From Petaurus breviceps papuanus (lineage: Eukaryota; Chordata; Mammalia; Diprotodontia; Petauridae), in the NCBI GenBank assembly GCA_028583685.1, contig JAMXIF010001119.1, positions 557,277 to 621,276 on the forward strand: a DNA stretch of 64,000 nucleotides. Direction: 5' to 3'. This document shows positions 12,228-23,274 of the stretch, piece by piece. The translations under genes and the position numbers were made by a program. The notes below the pieces were generated by a model, which was not told the origin of the DNA, ran no database searches, and was given only the letters and a program-made list of their open reading frames with translations. The stretch's first letter is position 1. The number at the start of each line of letters is the position of its first letter.

Positions 12228-12706
12228 TGAGGCAGTGTGGTGTAGTGGGTAGAGCGTTGCACCTGGAGGCAGGAAGATATGGACTTAACACTGGCTTTAT
12301 ACACTTAAAAGTTACGTGTACCTTTATGTTACAAGTCATTTACTTTCTCTGAACCTCAATTTTCTTATTTTCAAAAATAGGGACAGTAACAACAACAATA
12401 GCTAGCATTTATTTGACACTTTAAGTATGCAAATAACTTCACAAATATCTCATTTTATCCTCATAAAAGCCCTAGGCATTATTATCTCCATTCTACAGAT
12501 GAGGAAACCGAGGCACCCTCATTTAGGTTAAGGATAACTGATTTTCCTATGGTCACATAGCCACTAAATGTTTGGGGCTGGGTTTGAACTCATCTTCCAG
12601 AGTTCAGCAGTATGTCACCCAGAATTCTCATGGGGTTCTTGCATGAATCAAATGTGATAAAGTATATGTATTCTGCAAACCATAAAGCACTATTAAAATG
12701 TTGCTT

Positions 12707-12707
<1 letters not shown>
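12228..12707. repeat. Nested MIR pair: MIR (+) split by MIR (-)
   Basis: 12228-12385 is a plus-strand MIR 5' half (TAGTGGGTAGAGCGTTGCACC). 12390-12605 is a minus-strand MIR (CATTCTACAGATGAGGAAACCGAGG, GGTCACATAGCCACTAAATG). 12620-12707 resumes the plus-strand MIR 3' end (ATAAAGCACTATTAAAATG). The order fits insertion of the second into the first. Confidence 0.7.

Positions 12708-12775
<68 letters not shown>
12708..12775. repeat. (CTA)n microsatellite
   Basis: About 22 uninterrupted ACT/CTA units at the 3' end of the preceding MIR. Val, Thr and Ser runs translated from it are meaningless. Confidence 0.97.
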
Positions 12776-12789
12776 ATGGTGTTTGAAGT

Positions 12790-12965
12790 CCATATATTTT
12801 AAAAAATATTTTATCTGGAAAGGACTTTAGAGATCTTGTAGATAAGAAACTGAGGTACAGAAAGGTACAAGGATTTGTATCCGAGGTTACAGAGCTCATT
12901 AACAGCAAAACCTGAGCTAGAACCATTCTTACCACTTCCATTTCTGCATTCTATCTCCACTGTAT
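12790..12965 (-). repeat. MIR/Ther-type SINE
   Basis: GGAAAGGACTTTAGAGATC, AAGAAACTGAGGTACAGAAAGG and GAGGTTACAGAGCTCATTAAC give the reversed Ther core. Confidence 0.65.
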
Positions 12966-13490
12966 GACAGTAATCCCTCCTAGGTTAGACCTGGTCTCTT
13001 CCGCACAGAGCTCATAATGAAACGCACAAGCATTATTCAAAAACATATCCACATGAATATAGCAATTATAAGAGGCAGTGAAAGAAAAACAGGTCTCAAT
13101 TTACCTTACATTTTTATAATACTTCATGGTTTACTAAGCACATTATCTGATCCCATTTGATCTTGCCTTCTTTCTGAGGTTCCTAGGGGAGGTACCATTA
13201 CAGAATAGTAAGAAGGAGGAAAAAGGTGGTTTCTGGCCCATCAGCAAAATGATGAAGTCAGTAAAGTATACTCTGGGCTTTGCTCTACTTCCCTTTTGTG
13301 AGCCCCTTTTCTTGGAGACTCAGTTCCTTCAACCAGACACTAATTCTGTTAACTATTCCTGCCAACCCCTTGCTCACAGCTGGAGTCAACAAACACCCAC
13401 TAAGGTGTGAACTGGTAATGGTTTAAGCTGTTATGCTCAGAAGTTCATTGTACTGTACAAAAGAACTCTGGGAAAATTTAAAAGTTTCCT
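12966..13490. other. Mostly unassigned, weak MIR (-) at 13095-13250
   Basis: A reversed MIR 3' part is suggested by TTATAATACTTCATGGTTTAC and CTAAGCACATTATCTGATCCC. The rest is not recognised. Confidence 0.4.
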
Positions 13491-13494
13491 GATC

Positions 13495-15225
13495 AGTTAA
13501 GCAGTAAACAAGCACTTATTACAGGCCTATATGCCAGGCACTGGAAATACAAAAACCAGGATTATATTGTTCCTCCCCTTAAGAAGCTTATATCGATCAG
13601 TTTGGAGGAGCATAGTAATATACATATATTCAAAGTAAATGCAAGGGTTTTTGTGTGTGTGTGTGTGTGTGTGTGTGGGAAGAGGTAGGTAACACTACAC
13701 TGGGAAGATAAAGAAAGATTTTATGTAGAGAGTGGCATTTGAGCTGCCTTTGGGAGCAAATAAGGGATTTGAAGAGGCGGAGGTGAAGAGGAGGTGGATT
13801 CCAGGCTTGGGGAGGGTGAAGTCACAGGCAGTGCAAAAGCACAAAAATGAGAGATCTAGTCTCAGGTGTGAGGAACGGCGATAAGGAAAGTCTGGCTGAA
13901 TGACAGAATGAGGGAAGAGATAATCATATACAACAATGATGGAAGGTTGGTTGGGACCAAGTCATGAAATGGTTTAAGTGGAAAACAGAGAAATTTGTGT
14001 AATCTTAAAGTGAGAAGAGGAAATAGGAAGCCTTTGCAGTTTGTTGAGTAGATGACTGACATAAATTTGAGTTTAGGAAAGTCTCTTTAGCAGCTGTGGT
14101 TTAGAATGGAGTGAGACTCAGGTCAGGGAAACCAACTAGGAGCCATTATGAATAGACTAGCTGAGCTGTGATGAGGCCCTGAAGTGATCCCATGAGTAGA
14201 GAGCAGGAGATCCAGTGTTAACACAGTGCCTGGCACATAACAAGGGCTTACTAAATGTTTGTTAATTGATGTATTGATTGATTGGATGCCAGAAGTAAAA
14301 GTGATAAGATATGACACCTGGTTGAATATGTGGGGTGAGGAAGAGTGATGAATTAAAGATAATAGCAAGACTGTGGACCTGGGTTTGGGAAATTTGGAAC
14401 AGAGGTGGATTTTGGGAAAAGGACAATGATTTTGTTTTGACATGGTGAATTTGAGCTATGTCTAGGAAATCAAGTCTGAGTATCCAATAGGCAGTTGGAG
14501 ATGTGGGACTGGAGCTTAGAAGAAAAACTAGGCTTGGGAGTCAACAGCATGGGGATGATAATTAAACCCTTGGAGTTGATTGAGTTACTGAGGGAAATAG
14601 CATAGAATGAGAATAACAGGAGGGCCTAGGATAATTAGGATATACCCCCAATTAGAGTGCATGATATGTAAGGGTGGTGAATAAGGAAAGGAGACTGAGG
14701 AGTGATCAGACAGGTAGGAGATGAAAGACAATGCAATATTATGAGGACCTTGAAGGGAGAGTTCCTAGAAGAGAAGGTAGCCAAGAGGAGAAAGATTTAT
14801 GAGGAGAAGGTATAAAATGCTACAGAGAGGTCATGAAGGATAAAAGACAAAGAACAGGTCATCAAACTAGCAATTAGGAGATCACTGATTACTCTGGAAG
14901 GAGAAGTTTCATTTGACTTGATGAGATTGTGAGGAGCTGAAAAGTGAGTGAAGAGGAGGGGAAGTAGAGACAGTGACTTTAAACAACTTTTTCTACAAGC
15001 TGGGAGATGAAAGAGAGGAGAAGATAGAGAATGATCATTTGATGGCAGAGTAAGGCGTAATGAATGTTGTTAAGGATGAGGGAGAGTGGGTATGTTGGTA
15101 GGCAATAGGAAAGGACCAATAAGGTAGGCAGAGACAGAGAAGAACAAATGGGGGGATGATATGAAGGGTTTTTGAAATGTTGAGAGAAGATGATAATGGT
15201 AAATGGTTAGTGTTTCCTCTAACCC
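13495..15225 (-). repeat. Long L2 LINE remnant (about 1.7 kb) with an L2 3' piece nested inside
   Basis: The reversed L2 body can be followed for 1.7 kb: AACAAGCACTTATTACAGGCC at the 3' terminus, then GGGACCAAGTCATGAAATGG, GTATCCAATAGGCAGTTGGAGATG, GGAGTGATCAGACAGGTAGGAG and GCAATTAGGAGATCACTG. These correspond to the 3' region and the reverse-transcriptase domain (LSWFSSYLSD and NDLL motifs in the consensus). A plus-strand L2 terminus (about 14212-14284, CAGTGCCTGGCACATAACAAGG) interrupts it. A (GT)n run lies at 13650-13677. All frames are broken. Confidence 0.85.
13650..13677. repeat. (GT)n microsatellite
   Basis: Fourteen or so GT units within the L2 remnant. Confidence 0.9.
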
Positions 15226-15289
15226 CCTGCAATTAAATGGTATGTATTTTAAATTTACTTATCTGTAGCTCCATGAGGAAACAAATAGT

Positions 15290-15335
15290 ACAGGCCTATA
15301 TGCCAGGCACTGGAAATACAAAAACCAGGATTAAA
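15290..15335 (+). repeat. 45-bp perfect duplicate of 13521-13565
   Basis: The stretch from TACAGGCCTATATGCC to AACCAGGATTA is identical, base for base, to 13521-13565 at the other side of the L2 remnant. It ends in a hairpin-forming sequence (ACAAAAACCAG, ten bases, CTGGTTTTTGT). Not a target duplication, because at the left site the sequence is part of the L2 itself. Confidence 0.9.
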
Positions 15336-15344
15336 TTTCTGGTT

Positions 15345-15480
15345 TTTGTCATTGTGTGCATAGAACTTTGCACATAGAGAGGATTAATAAACTGGTGAAT
15401 TGAAAGAATGGGACCACAATGGTAGCATTTTAGGTGCCATGACAGGAAGTGAGGGAGATAGTTTGGGGTACAGATCACTC
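15345..15480 (+). repeat. L2/L3-type LINE 3' tail
   Basis: TTGTGTGCATAGAACTTTGCACATAG and GGATTAATAAACTGGTGAATTG match a CR1-clade terminus in plus orientation. Confidence 0.5.
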
Positions 15481-15647
15481 AATAAAACAAGATGATTTAG
15501 CTCTGGCAATTTGGTAAAAATTATACATCGTACAAAAATATGAAGAGAGAAAAATATATCTGTGTGGCTCTTTAGTAAGTCTGACCTGATGGCAGTGAGG
15601 GAAAGATTTTCTCATGTCCTCCTTGGCATTCTTAATAATAATAACTT

Positions 15648-15797
15648 GGGCAGCAAGGTGCTGCAGTCAATAGAGCACTGACCCTGGAGTCAGGAGGACC
15701 TGAGTTCAAATCCAGCCTCAGATACTTGACACACTTACTAGCTGTGTGACCTTAGGCAAGTCACTTAACCCCAATTGCCTTGCCTGCCCCCCAAAGC
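15648..15797 (+). mobile_element. Mar1/WSINE1-type SINE
   Basis: GGGCAGCAAGGTGCTGCAG, CTGGAGTCAGGAGGACCTGAG and TAGGCAAGTCACTTAACCCC give a full-length plus-strand copy. A short target duplication ATAACTT stands at 15641-15647 and 15798-15804. Confidence 0.9.
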
Positions 15798-15799
15798 AT

Positions 15800-16170
15800 A
15801 ACTTATATTATCATAATGCTTTATGAACATTATTTCATTTGATCTTCATAGCCTCCTTGTGAGGTAGATACCACTGTAACTATTTTTTTTTTTTGCTTTT
15901 TTGGAGGGGGGAAGGTAGTGCAATTAGGGTTAAGTGACTTGCCCATGGTCACATGGCTAGTTTTTCTGTTGTGTCTGAGACTGGATTTGAACTCAGGTCC
16001 TCTCGACTCCAGGGCCGGTGCTCTATTCACTGCATGACCTAGCCTACTATACCCATTTTATAGATAAGAAAACCGAGTCAGAGTGATTTGTTCACAGTAA
16101 ATATCAGAAACAGGATTTAAAACCAGGTCATTCAAGACTGCAAGTCCAGAGAACTTTGCACTATAGCAGA
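15800..16170 (-). repeat. MIR-type SINE interrupted by a Mar1/WSINE1 SINE
   Basis: The reversed MIR runs from TTATTTCATTTGATCTTCATAG to CACTGTAACTA, breaks, and resumes with CCCATTTTATAGATAAGAAAACCG and TTTGTTCACAGTAAATATC. Confidence 0.7.
15883..16044 (-). mobile_element. Mar1/WSINE1-type SINE
   Basis: T-rich tail at the left, then GCAATTAGGGTTAAGTGACTTG, TGAACTCAGGTCCTCTCG and CTGCATGACCTAGCC. It lies inside the MIR at 15800-16170. Confidence 0.88.
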
Positions 16171-16264
16171 CTACAGCCACATATTTCTTAAGACTCAAGC
16201 TCAGTCCAGCCCACATGCTACCTCATCCTCCTGTGTTGCCTGACATATCTCATCAAAATATATT

Positions 16265-16420
16265 CTGGAGGGTGGCGCAGTGAATTGAGCACTAGCTCTG
16301 GAGTCAGGAGGAGAACCCGAGTTCAAATCTGGCCTCAGATACTTAACACTTACTAGCCGTGTGACCTTGGGCAAGTCACTTAACCCCAATTGCCCTTCCC
16401 CCCCAAAAAAGCAAAAAAAT
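16265..16420 (+). mobile_element. Mar1/WSINE1-type SINE
   Basis: GGAGGGTGGCGCAGTGAATTG, GCTCTGGAGTCAGGAGG and CTTGGGCAAGTCACTTAACCCC, with a C-then-A-rich tail. Confidence 0.9.
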
Positions 16421-16434
16421 AGTGTTTCTAAGTA

Positions 16435-16720
16435 ATTAATTAATCAACAAGTCCTCAGGGAGCAGCCACTATGGGCTGACCACCTGCGAGGCAGCCAACA
16501 ACACTGCTGTCTTCAAGGAACTTCCAATTCATATGAGGAAACAAGGGCCACACATATGAAAGTATAGCAAACGACACAAAATCATATATGCTAAATTCTG
16601 TGTGTTTGGAGGAGAAAGGAAGTTCTGTCAGGGTGGGTGTCAGGAAAGCTTCATGACTGAACTGATACTTGAACTATACCTTGAAGGATACGTAAGGTCA
16701 GTTCTCAGTGTGAGTATTTC
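16435..16720 (-). repeat. L2 3' fragment
   Basis: AATCAACAAGTCCTCAGGG..., CTTCAAGGAACTTCC and GGAAAGCTTCATGACTGAACTG follow the reversed L2 3' region, strongly diverged. Confidence 0.55.
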
Positions 16721-17304
16721 TTCAACAAACCTCCGACATAGTATGTTCTTTGTTTGTTTAATGTAACTTTTGTCCTGATGTTAAAAATATAGGCCTGATG
16801 AGACCAGTCAAAGCTTAATACATTTAAAAACAGATTAAAGCAAGGTTAGTTTTAAGTGGCATTTAAAACTACTTAGTACAAGTAGCTTAGATGATTACTT
16901 AGTCCATGTAGCTTAGGCCTGGAGATCCTGAAGAAATAATGAGGTAGAAAAATAAAATTTTCTTATTCAAACATGAATTTAGTAAGTGGAAATATCTTCA
17001 GAGTATAATCACTAAGTCACAGCTAACAGTCAGACATTTTGTAATAAATTTGTAACAGTCCCACTTCTGAGTCTTTTCAATGATAAGAGGAATATCTTAT
17101 AGTTAAACTGGGAATGCAGAATGATACCTATTCAACATTCAACCATCTTTTAGAAACAATAGCTACATTACCTGTTCTCAGTCTGGCCAAAGCACACTCT
17201 TCTACTGACAGCAGAATGGTAGTGGTACCTTTGTATTCAAAGGAAAGTGTACTGAGGTGGGGTAGGTTGGGCAAAAGATTTGAGTCTAAGTATGTACTCT
17301 GTTA
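16721..17304. other. No gene or repeat recognised
   Basis: About 580 bases of AT-rich, single-copy-looking DNA without a convincing coding frame. Confidence 0.4.
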
Positions 17305-17305
17305 G

Positions 17306-17541
17306 GGCAGCTAGGCAGAGAGAGTGCTGGATCTGGAGTAAGGAAGATTCATCTTTTATGAGTTCAAATCTGGCCTCACACACTTCCTAGCTGTGTGACC
17401 CTGAGTTGTTTGCCTCAGTTTCCTTCTCTGTAAAATGAGCTGGAGAAGGAAATGAAAATCACTTCAGTATCTCTGCCAAGAAAACCTCAAATGGAGTCAC
17501 AGAGAGTTGGACATGACTGAAAAATGACTTAACAACAACAA
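17306..17541 (+). mobile_element. RTE-tailed SINE
   Basis: Head GGCAGCTAGGCAGAGAGAGTG, middle CTAGCTGTGTGACCCTGAG, tail GGAGAAGGAAATGAAAATCAC, GGAGTCACAGAGAGTTGGAC and an AACAACAACAAAC end. Confidence 0.9.
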
Positions 17542-17554
17542 ACCCTCTCTTACT

Positions 17555-18125
17555 TCTGTGAACTCTGAAAACTAGGCAAGTCACTTAACTTCTTGAACCT
17601 GACCTTAAACACAAAACCAGAGAAATACCTGTCCTCATAATTTGAAGGGTTGTCTCAATGCTCAAGATGTCCAGTGGGGTAAGTAAGCATTTTTGAAAAT
17701 TATGAGGGGTGGCTGGTGATTATCTTATTGGATTTTACATCTCATGAGAAAAAGATTGAAGTAATTTCTCTTTGTACCCTCCACTGTGTTTAGCACAGTG
17801 CTCTGCAAACAGGATATGCTGAACACCATTTCGTTCATTCATTCAATAAATAAGCATTTGTCTACTATGTGACATGCATTGGGCTAAGGAAAAGACGATA
17901 CAATAACAAGACAGTCTCTGCCCTCAAGGAGTTTATATTGATACTGAGATATTGATATTGAGAGGAAAATCCTGTATACAGATAAGTACATATAAGGTAA
18001 TATGGTACGTAGGCCAGGGCACTAAAAACTGGCTGAATCAGGAAAAGCCTTTGGGAGGAGATGGTATCTGAGCGGAGCCTTCCAAAGAAGGAGGGATTGT
18101 GACAGGTGGAGGCTGAATTGAATTA
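17555..18125. repeat. MIR (+) fragment followed by L2 fragments
   Basis: 17555-17690 is a plus-strand MIR (CTAGGCAAGTCACTTAACTTC). 17735-17825 resembles a plus-strand L2 terminus. 17825-18125 is reversed L2 (CAATAAATAAGCATTTGTCTAC, CTGCCCTCAAGGAGTTTATATTG, CAGGAAAAGCCTTTGGGAGGAG). Confidence 0.7.
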
Positions 18126-18329
18126 TTACTCTGCATAGTCAATGAAAACATTATCCCTACAATGGCCTGTCCAACAAGCACAAACACTTCAGGGATCTAC
18201 TGATGTCCTGGTTTCTACCAGGCTGGAAATCCTGTAAAAATCGTATTTAAGTGGAGCATTGACAGCAGCAAAGCAACAAGCTCTTCTTTATCTGTTGCAT
18301 TCTTATCCATTCTTTAAAACCTGAATCTA

Positions 18330-18735
18330 ATGCCACCTCCTCCAGGAAGTCCTTCTTAATCAGTCAGTGAGCAGCAATCGTTTACTCTTGGACTTAACAT
18401 AGCATTTTATTTTGCAATCTTCTACTCTAGAAGTGTCAAACTCAAATAGAAATGGATCCTGCCATCATAAGGATTTGGAAAACCACAAATTAACATTATC
18501 TATATTCAATTATACTTTTATTTTATTAAATATTTCCCAATTACTTTTTAATCTGGTTTGTCTGACTGCACGTTTGTACCTTCTCTACTGTACTTATAAT
18601 ATTGTGTATTGGCCTTATCAGTATTTGTCTTTTTTTCCTATTAGACTAAAAGTCTTGAGAAGGCAGGGGGCCATGCCTTATTCAAACTTTGTAATTCTGC
18701 TAGTATGCAGCACAGCTCTTAGAATCATAGCTGAA
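18330..18735 (+). repeat. L2 3' fragment split by a hAT-like piece
   Basis: L2 parts: CACCTCCTCCAGGAAGTCC at the left and CTATTAGACTAAAAGTCTTGAG, CATGCCTTATTCAAAC, TATGCAGCACAGC at the right. The middle, 18427-18570, begins GTGTCAAACTCAAATAG and belongs to another element. Confidence 0.6.
18427..18570 (+). mobile_element. hAT-like non-autonomous element fragment
   Basis: AGTGTCAAACTCAAATAG followed by an AT-rich body with TAAATATTTCCCAATTAC. The block at about 54085-54232 has a similar AT-rich body and ends GAGTTTGACACC, the reverse of this start. The family name is inferred from the TGTCAAAC terminus. Confidence 0.45.
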
Positions 18736-18740
18736 GCTTA

Positions 18741-19840
18741 GTGAAATTTGCTGTTGTCATTGTCCTCACACTGCTGTCTCCTGGTTTTCTATTCTCATAA
18801 ACTGTCTGCTTCTCACTGGGTTTTGATTGACTTTTTGGACCATTGTAGTACCATCTCTACAATCCATTTTTCTTAATGCTTTGGAAGCCAGATTGTGCTC
18901 TCAGATCTTTCCCTGGGTTGTCTCCTGTCCCTTTATCTTTTGACATGGTAGTCTTCCATAGCAAGGCCTCAAGGGACTTCCTGCCCACCCACCTCTGAGT
19001 TGACCCTCAGCCCCTACATGAAATGAAACTAAATATATAAAACATAGCAAGTAAAATAATACTAACCCAAACCTAGGTGTGACAGCTACAGACAGACGGC
19101 AGAAAATAACACCAGCTGCGACTATACCCCCGCTGAAAATGGACCATGAGAATACCATCTGGCTCTGGATCCTCCTGAAAGTATGTGCCTCTGGCTGCAT
19201 CATTTGGCCTCCACCCCCAGCTCTAATAGTGGATTTGGAGAGGACTCTGCTTGGTTACCACCACTGGCCCGGAGGTAAAGGCTATACTCCTTCCTTTTCC
19301 TCTTTGTTTTATGCTGCCCTTGAAACACTTCCATTGGCTTTGTATGAATTTGTGACTCCAAAGTGATTTTCCAGATGGGTAATTCATGCAACAGGATACT
19401 CAAGGCAGCTACTAAAAATACATAGGTAATCGAGATAATCTAGATATATAGACATAACTTTAGGGCAAGTTCTCTTTCTCTCCCCTTTAAATCATAGAGC
19501 TGAAAAGATACAGGGGACAAGAAGGGAGGAAACAATAGACATTGGGAAAGACCAGGAAATCTATTTACAATGGGCAGAAAATATGCTACCCAGTTATTGC
19601 CTGAAACAGAAATCCAAGACTGTGAGATTAAATCCAAACCAGGCCTTGCCAAAACCGTAGGGTAAAACATAGTAGAGAGGAGAATGCACAGCACTCCTAT
19701 ACATCTGTCTTGATGGGCTTGGGAGCAAAACGGAGGAGGCCACCAATGTAAGAAAAGGGCAGCTTCTTTTGCAAGAATGCAATGAGAGAAAATGTTTTGT
19801 AAACTACTTGGTTACAATAGCTTTTACAGCCTCCTGTGCA
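18741..19840. other. Single-copy-looking DNA, no gene recognised
   Basis: About 1.1 kb without recognised repeats. A 100-codon minus-strand frame (18901-19203) contains a hydrophobic run (LVLFYLLCFIYLVSFHV) but shows no splice-site arrangement, start context or family resemblance that would support a gene. Confidence 0.4.
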
Positions 19841-19889
19841 AAGGAACAAGTATTTATTAAATATCTAATATGAGCTGGGCATTGAGCTA

Positions 19890-20028
19890 ATGACTTTGGA
19901 GGACAAAGTGAGGCCAGCGACTTTGCACAGCCCTCCCTCACTTAAATACAGTTTATTTGCAAATCATGGCTTTACCTTCCTGATATCACGGTCCTCTTTG
20001 AGAACACAGGACAAACTACAATAACAAT
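19890..20028 (+). repeat. Unclassified interspersed repeat, short form
   Basis: GAGGACAAAGTGAGGCCAGCG, TTGCACAGCCCTCCCTCAC and GATATCACGGTCCTCTTTG match the 3' ~140 bases of the long form at 1-835. An L2-like tail (19840-19888) precedes it. Confidence 0.7.
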
Positions 20029-20600
20029 GTGAGAATAGGAAGAGGAGTTACCTTTTTCATGCCTTCTTATCCTGTGTTATCAGTCTGCACTGATGGACCA
20101 AGTGGCAACACTGATGGGATCATAAAGCTATCTTGTATTGAAGCATCTTGTCCCCTTCTCCCCCACTGCCCCCATCACCACTCACAGACATTAGCCCTTT
20201 GAGGTGAGTAGAGTTGGTATCTGTATTCTTCCAGAAAGGTTGAATGCCAATGCTAGTCAGAAAACTGGTTAAAAGTAGAACTATGACCTAGATGATGATT
20301 CTTACTCTTTTATCTGCCTATGAACATTGTCAAAAGAATCCGTAGTAACTATCAGAAATCATTTCAAAGGCAGCTAGGGAAAGGGGAGCCTAACTCCTTA
20401 GACTAAGGACCTGCCTTATTTGTGTTTGTATCTGTTTTTCTCAGCTTCCTAACACAATATCACGCACAGAGTAAGTATGGTCTCTTTCGTTTTCCACATA
20501 TTATATATGGTATATTTAACATGGTATAACATATACCATCTATCCATCCATATATACACAGGCATACACACACACATATATGTATATCTATCTAATTTGA
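20029..20600. other. Unassigned, ending in a CA/TA-rich tract
   Basis: Weak MIR-like words near 20190-20320 and an L2-like tail near 20430. A TATA/CACA-rich stretch occupies about 20500-20600. No gene. Confidence 0.35.
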
Positions 20601-21570
20601 ATTCTAACGATGGTACAGAACTAAGTCTTCTGCTTTCTTCCTTTTCACTTTTTAGTCACCTCCATTCTCCATTTTTATATCAGACCTCCACCCCACAGTG
20701 TCCTTAACAAACACAATGCATGAGGAAAAGAATTACACATATTTATGATTCTATTAACATCCCATTCACACAGGAACATGGATAGGATCATTCAGGAAAA
20801 CCAGCCCAGCATGTGGTTTGCTGTTTTTCTTCTGCTTTGACTTTAATTCAGATAACGTATTTGGTTTGTTTCAGGGTGAATGCCCATTCTTTGTTTTGTT
20901 TGTTTTGCTGCATTTGTTCAGTTTTTAAATGAAGACAAAACTTTGTGTTAAATGTGAAGATGGTCTTAACTTCGAGCACCAAGATAAAATGTGATTCTTA
21001 GCCAGGAGTTTGGCTAGCAGGGTTGCTGGTTTGTAAATAGGAGATTTATTTTTTGATTCGGTAGTTCCAGCAGCACAATCTAACTCACTTCTTACCTGGA
21101 AATCTCACTGAGCTTTTGTAACTATGGCTTGGATATGAAGAGGAGAGCAGTATCCTCGTCTTGACAGATGGAGAATTGGACACAAACACTATGACACCAC
21201 ATTCTCACTCCCTCCAACTAGATATCTGACAAATAATTTTAAGTGTGAAAATAAATGAAAATAGAAGCACACATTCTGTATAGTTCCTATGAGGGACAAG
21301 AAAAAAGGTTCTGTTCACACTGTTCAGGTGTTGTCCTTGTGGACACTCTGCTTTGAATTCTGGAGGGCCTAAAGTTCTAGGGTCTGGTAATTTCCACATA
21401 TACACAAATCAAGGGAAGCAGTGACCTTTAATGCAGTGTATAAACTTCTCCTTTTTATTACTTTGTGTTGTCTAATATGTCACTGATATACCTCCTTGAC
21501 CTGAGAATATTTCTGGGAGTAGTTTCAAAGTCAGTCCTTCACCCCATAACTCATGGGGAATCCAGGGGCT
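20601..21570. other. Single-copy block, candidate conserved non-coding DNA (20760-21060)
   Basis: No repeat recognised. 20760-21060 is rich in TTTGTTT/TGTTTTG words and non-repetitive, the texture often seen in conserved enhancers. The conservation is suspected only. Confidence 0.3.
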
Positions 21571-21722
21571 AGTAAGTAAATAAATACATCAGGATATATA
21601 GATTACATATACATGTAGACACAGATATACATGTAGATGACTATATATGTATGTGTGTGATGTATATGTGGATGCCTATATATGTGCATATATGCATCTC
21701 TCTCTCTCTCTCTCTCTATCTA

Positions 21723-21803
21723 CATGGAGGGTTTTCCAAAAGTTTTAATGTAGTTTTAAGTTTTACTAATTTAATAGTGCATTAAGACTTTTAGGGAACT
21801 ATG
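21723..21803. mobile_element. Mariner-type palindromic MITE (81 bp)
   Basis: TA at 21721-21722 and at 21804-21805 flank an 81-base element that is nearly its own reverse complement. Left arm CATGGAGGGTTTTCCAAAAG, right arm reversed CATAGTTCCCTAAAAGTCTT. TA target and CA[T/G]RG-type ends fit the Tc1/mariner superfamily. A sister copy is at 25653-25732. Confidence 0.75.
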
Positions 21804-21879
21804 TAACATATACACATATATGTACGTGTGCATATGCACATATACACACATATCTCCACACACATATAGATATATGTTG

Positions 21880-21936
21880 CTGTTCAGCCATGTCAGATGC
21901 TTCATGATCCCATTTGGAGTTTTCTTGGCAAAGATA
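21880..21936 (-). mobile_element. RTE-tailed SINE, tail fragment
   Basis: TGCTGTTCAGCCATGTCAG, CATGATCCCATTTGGAG, TTTTCTTGGCAAAGATAC is the reversed tail of the family. It is cut at a CATA microsatellite. Confidence 0.75.
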
Positions 21937-21976
21937 CATACGTACATATATACATACATACATACACACACATACA

Positions 21977-22200
21977 TAGGCCTTAGCCTAAAAGGGTCAG
22001 AGTCTCTCACTGCATCCTAGGCCATCTCCAGCTGTCCTGATGAATATCTGGCTACTGGATCTAGATGTCTCTGGAGGAGAAAGTGAGGCTGGTGACCTTG
22101 CACAGCCTTTCCTCACTTAAATCCAAGTCAACTGCGAATCATATTCTCATCTCCCTGATGTCACGGTCCTCTTTGAAACAAAGGTAAATGAAACAACAAC
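21977..22200 (+). repeat. Unclassified interspersed repeat, medium form
   Basis: Complete ~220-base body: TAGGCCTTAGCCTAAAAGGG, CTAGATGTCTCTGGAGGAG, TGATGTCACGGTCCTC and an AAACAACAACA tail. It lacks the extra middle segment of the long form. Confidence 0.75.
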
Positions 22201-22309
22201 ATGCATATACACATGTGTATGTATATAAAGTGAATATATATGATGTATATACATATAATGATTACATACATGTCTTTAACATTTGTATGTGTTTTTGAAA
22301 AATGATTTA

Positions 22310-22505
22310 TATATTATATTTCATTTTCTTCTTATAATCACTCTGTAAGGTTAAGTACTACAAGTATTATTCCCATTTAAAAGATGAAGAAACCAAGCCT
22401 TGAAAATCTTGAAGTGCTTTATTTGCAGTCATCATGCCAATAATGATTAAAGGTGATATTTGAACCTAGGTCTCCTTAACTCCAAGTCCAGCCTTCTTTA
22501 CAGAA
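22310..22505 (-). repeat. MIR-type SINE
   Basis: TTCTTCTTATAATCACTCTG, AAGATGAAGAAACCAAGCC and GATATTTGAACCTAGGTCTCC match reversed MIR. Confidence 0.75.
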
Positions 22506-23274
22506 TGCCCAGAAGTTGGCACCGTCTGGCAGAGGAGCACACAGGCTGAGAGAAGAGACCACTAGGGGAGATAATGAGGACAAGGTGAGACCTCCTTTCA
22601 TCCCATCCTGCTACCTCACTTTAGGGTGTCATCACTGAGGTCTAGTTACAGTCTGTGTACCACACAAAGGTATTACTAAGGTCATGTTATTGTCCTAGTC
22701 CAAGCAACACACCGGGTTCTAAGCTAATATTCTGGATGGACTATTCTTACAAGGCTATTTGTTTGGACACTGGAACCCACTGCTCAGGTACAGCTGGGAA
22801 TACAGAACAGGCAAACTGAGAAGGCAACAGCAATGAGGTGTTTGCAGCTGGAGAAGCTGCTGTGTTCTAGAAGGGGCAATTTTAGAGGCTGTCTCACCTC
22901 TAAAAGTACCTCAGAGAGATATGCCTGGGGCATGTCCAGAAGAGAACAAAGTGCCTAATATCTGAAACAGAAATACTCAGGAGTCCTTTATTATACTGAT
23001 ATTGCAGATTCCTAGAAGGAGAGTTCACATTTTTCCCTATGATGGACTGCTTGCAAAATACCACCTTTCATGTTTATATACGACCTTCTCTAGGGACAGT
23101 TTTATGCATTCACAGGCCAGACAGTTACCTTTGTGATGTGATTTGAGACTTGTCAAGATCACCTATAAAAATACTTCCCCAATCAGCTTGTTACAAAGCC
23201 TGAAATTCTACCCCTGGAGTTTCAGTCCTTTAGATTAGACATTGCCCTCTCTTGGCTCTTCTGTTATACCATTC
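22506..23274. other. No gene or repeat recognised
   Basis: About 770 bases, single-copy-looking, no credible frame. Confidence 0.4.

Larger units (their letters stand above)
21575..22290. repeat. Cluster of TA/CA/CT microsatellites around small elements
   Basis: Imperfect TATG/CACA runs cover 21600-21690, (TC)n 21693-21718, ACATAT/ACACAC runs 21806-21875, CATACATA 21937-21976 and TATATG 22200-22285. A MITE, an RTE-SINE piece and a copy of the unclassified repeat are spliced between them. Confidence 0.8.

Noticed and set aside
12590-12941. Poly-Val, poly-Thr and poly-Ser frames
   Set aside because: They arise from the (CTA)n microsatellite.
13523-15333. The 45-bp repeat considered as a target-site duplication of the L2
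   Set aside because: At the left site the 45 bases are part of the L2 terminus itself, L2 insertions leave short duplications, and the element is far too diverged for perfect flanks.
15641-16420. tRNA genes suggested by GGGCAGC...GTTCAAATCC words
   Set aside because: These are the tRNA-derived heads of Mar1/WSINE1 SINEs; a cloverleaf with an intact anticodon arm is not present.
18901-19203. 100-codon minus-strand frame with a hydrophobic stretch
   Set aside because: No homology recognised, no splice or promoter context, and the length is expected by chance in 64 kb.
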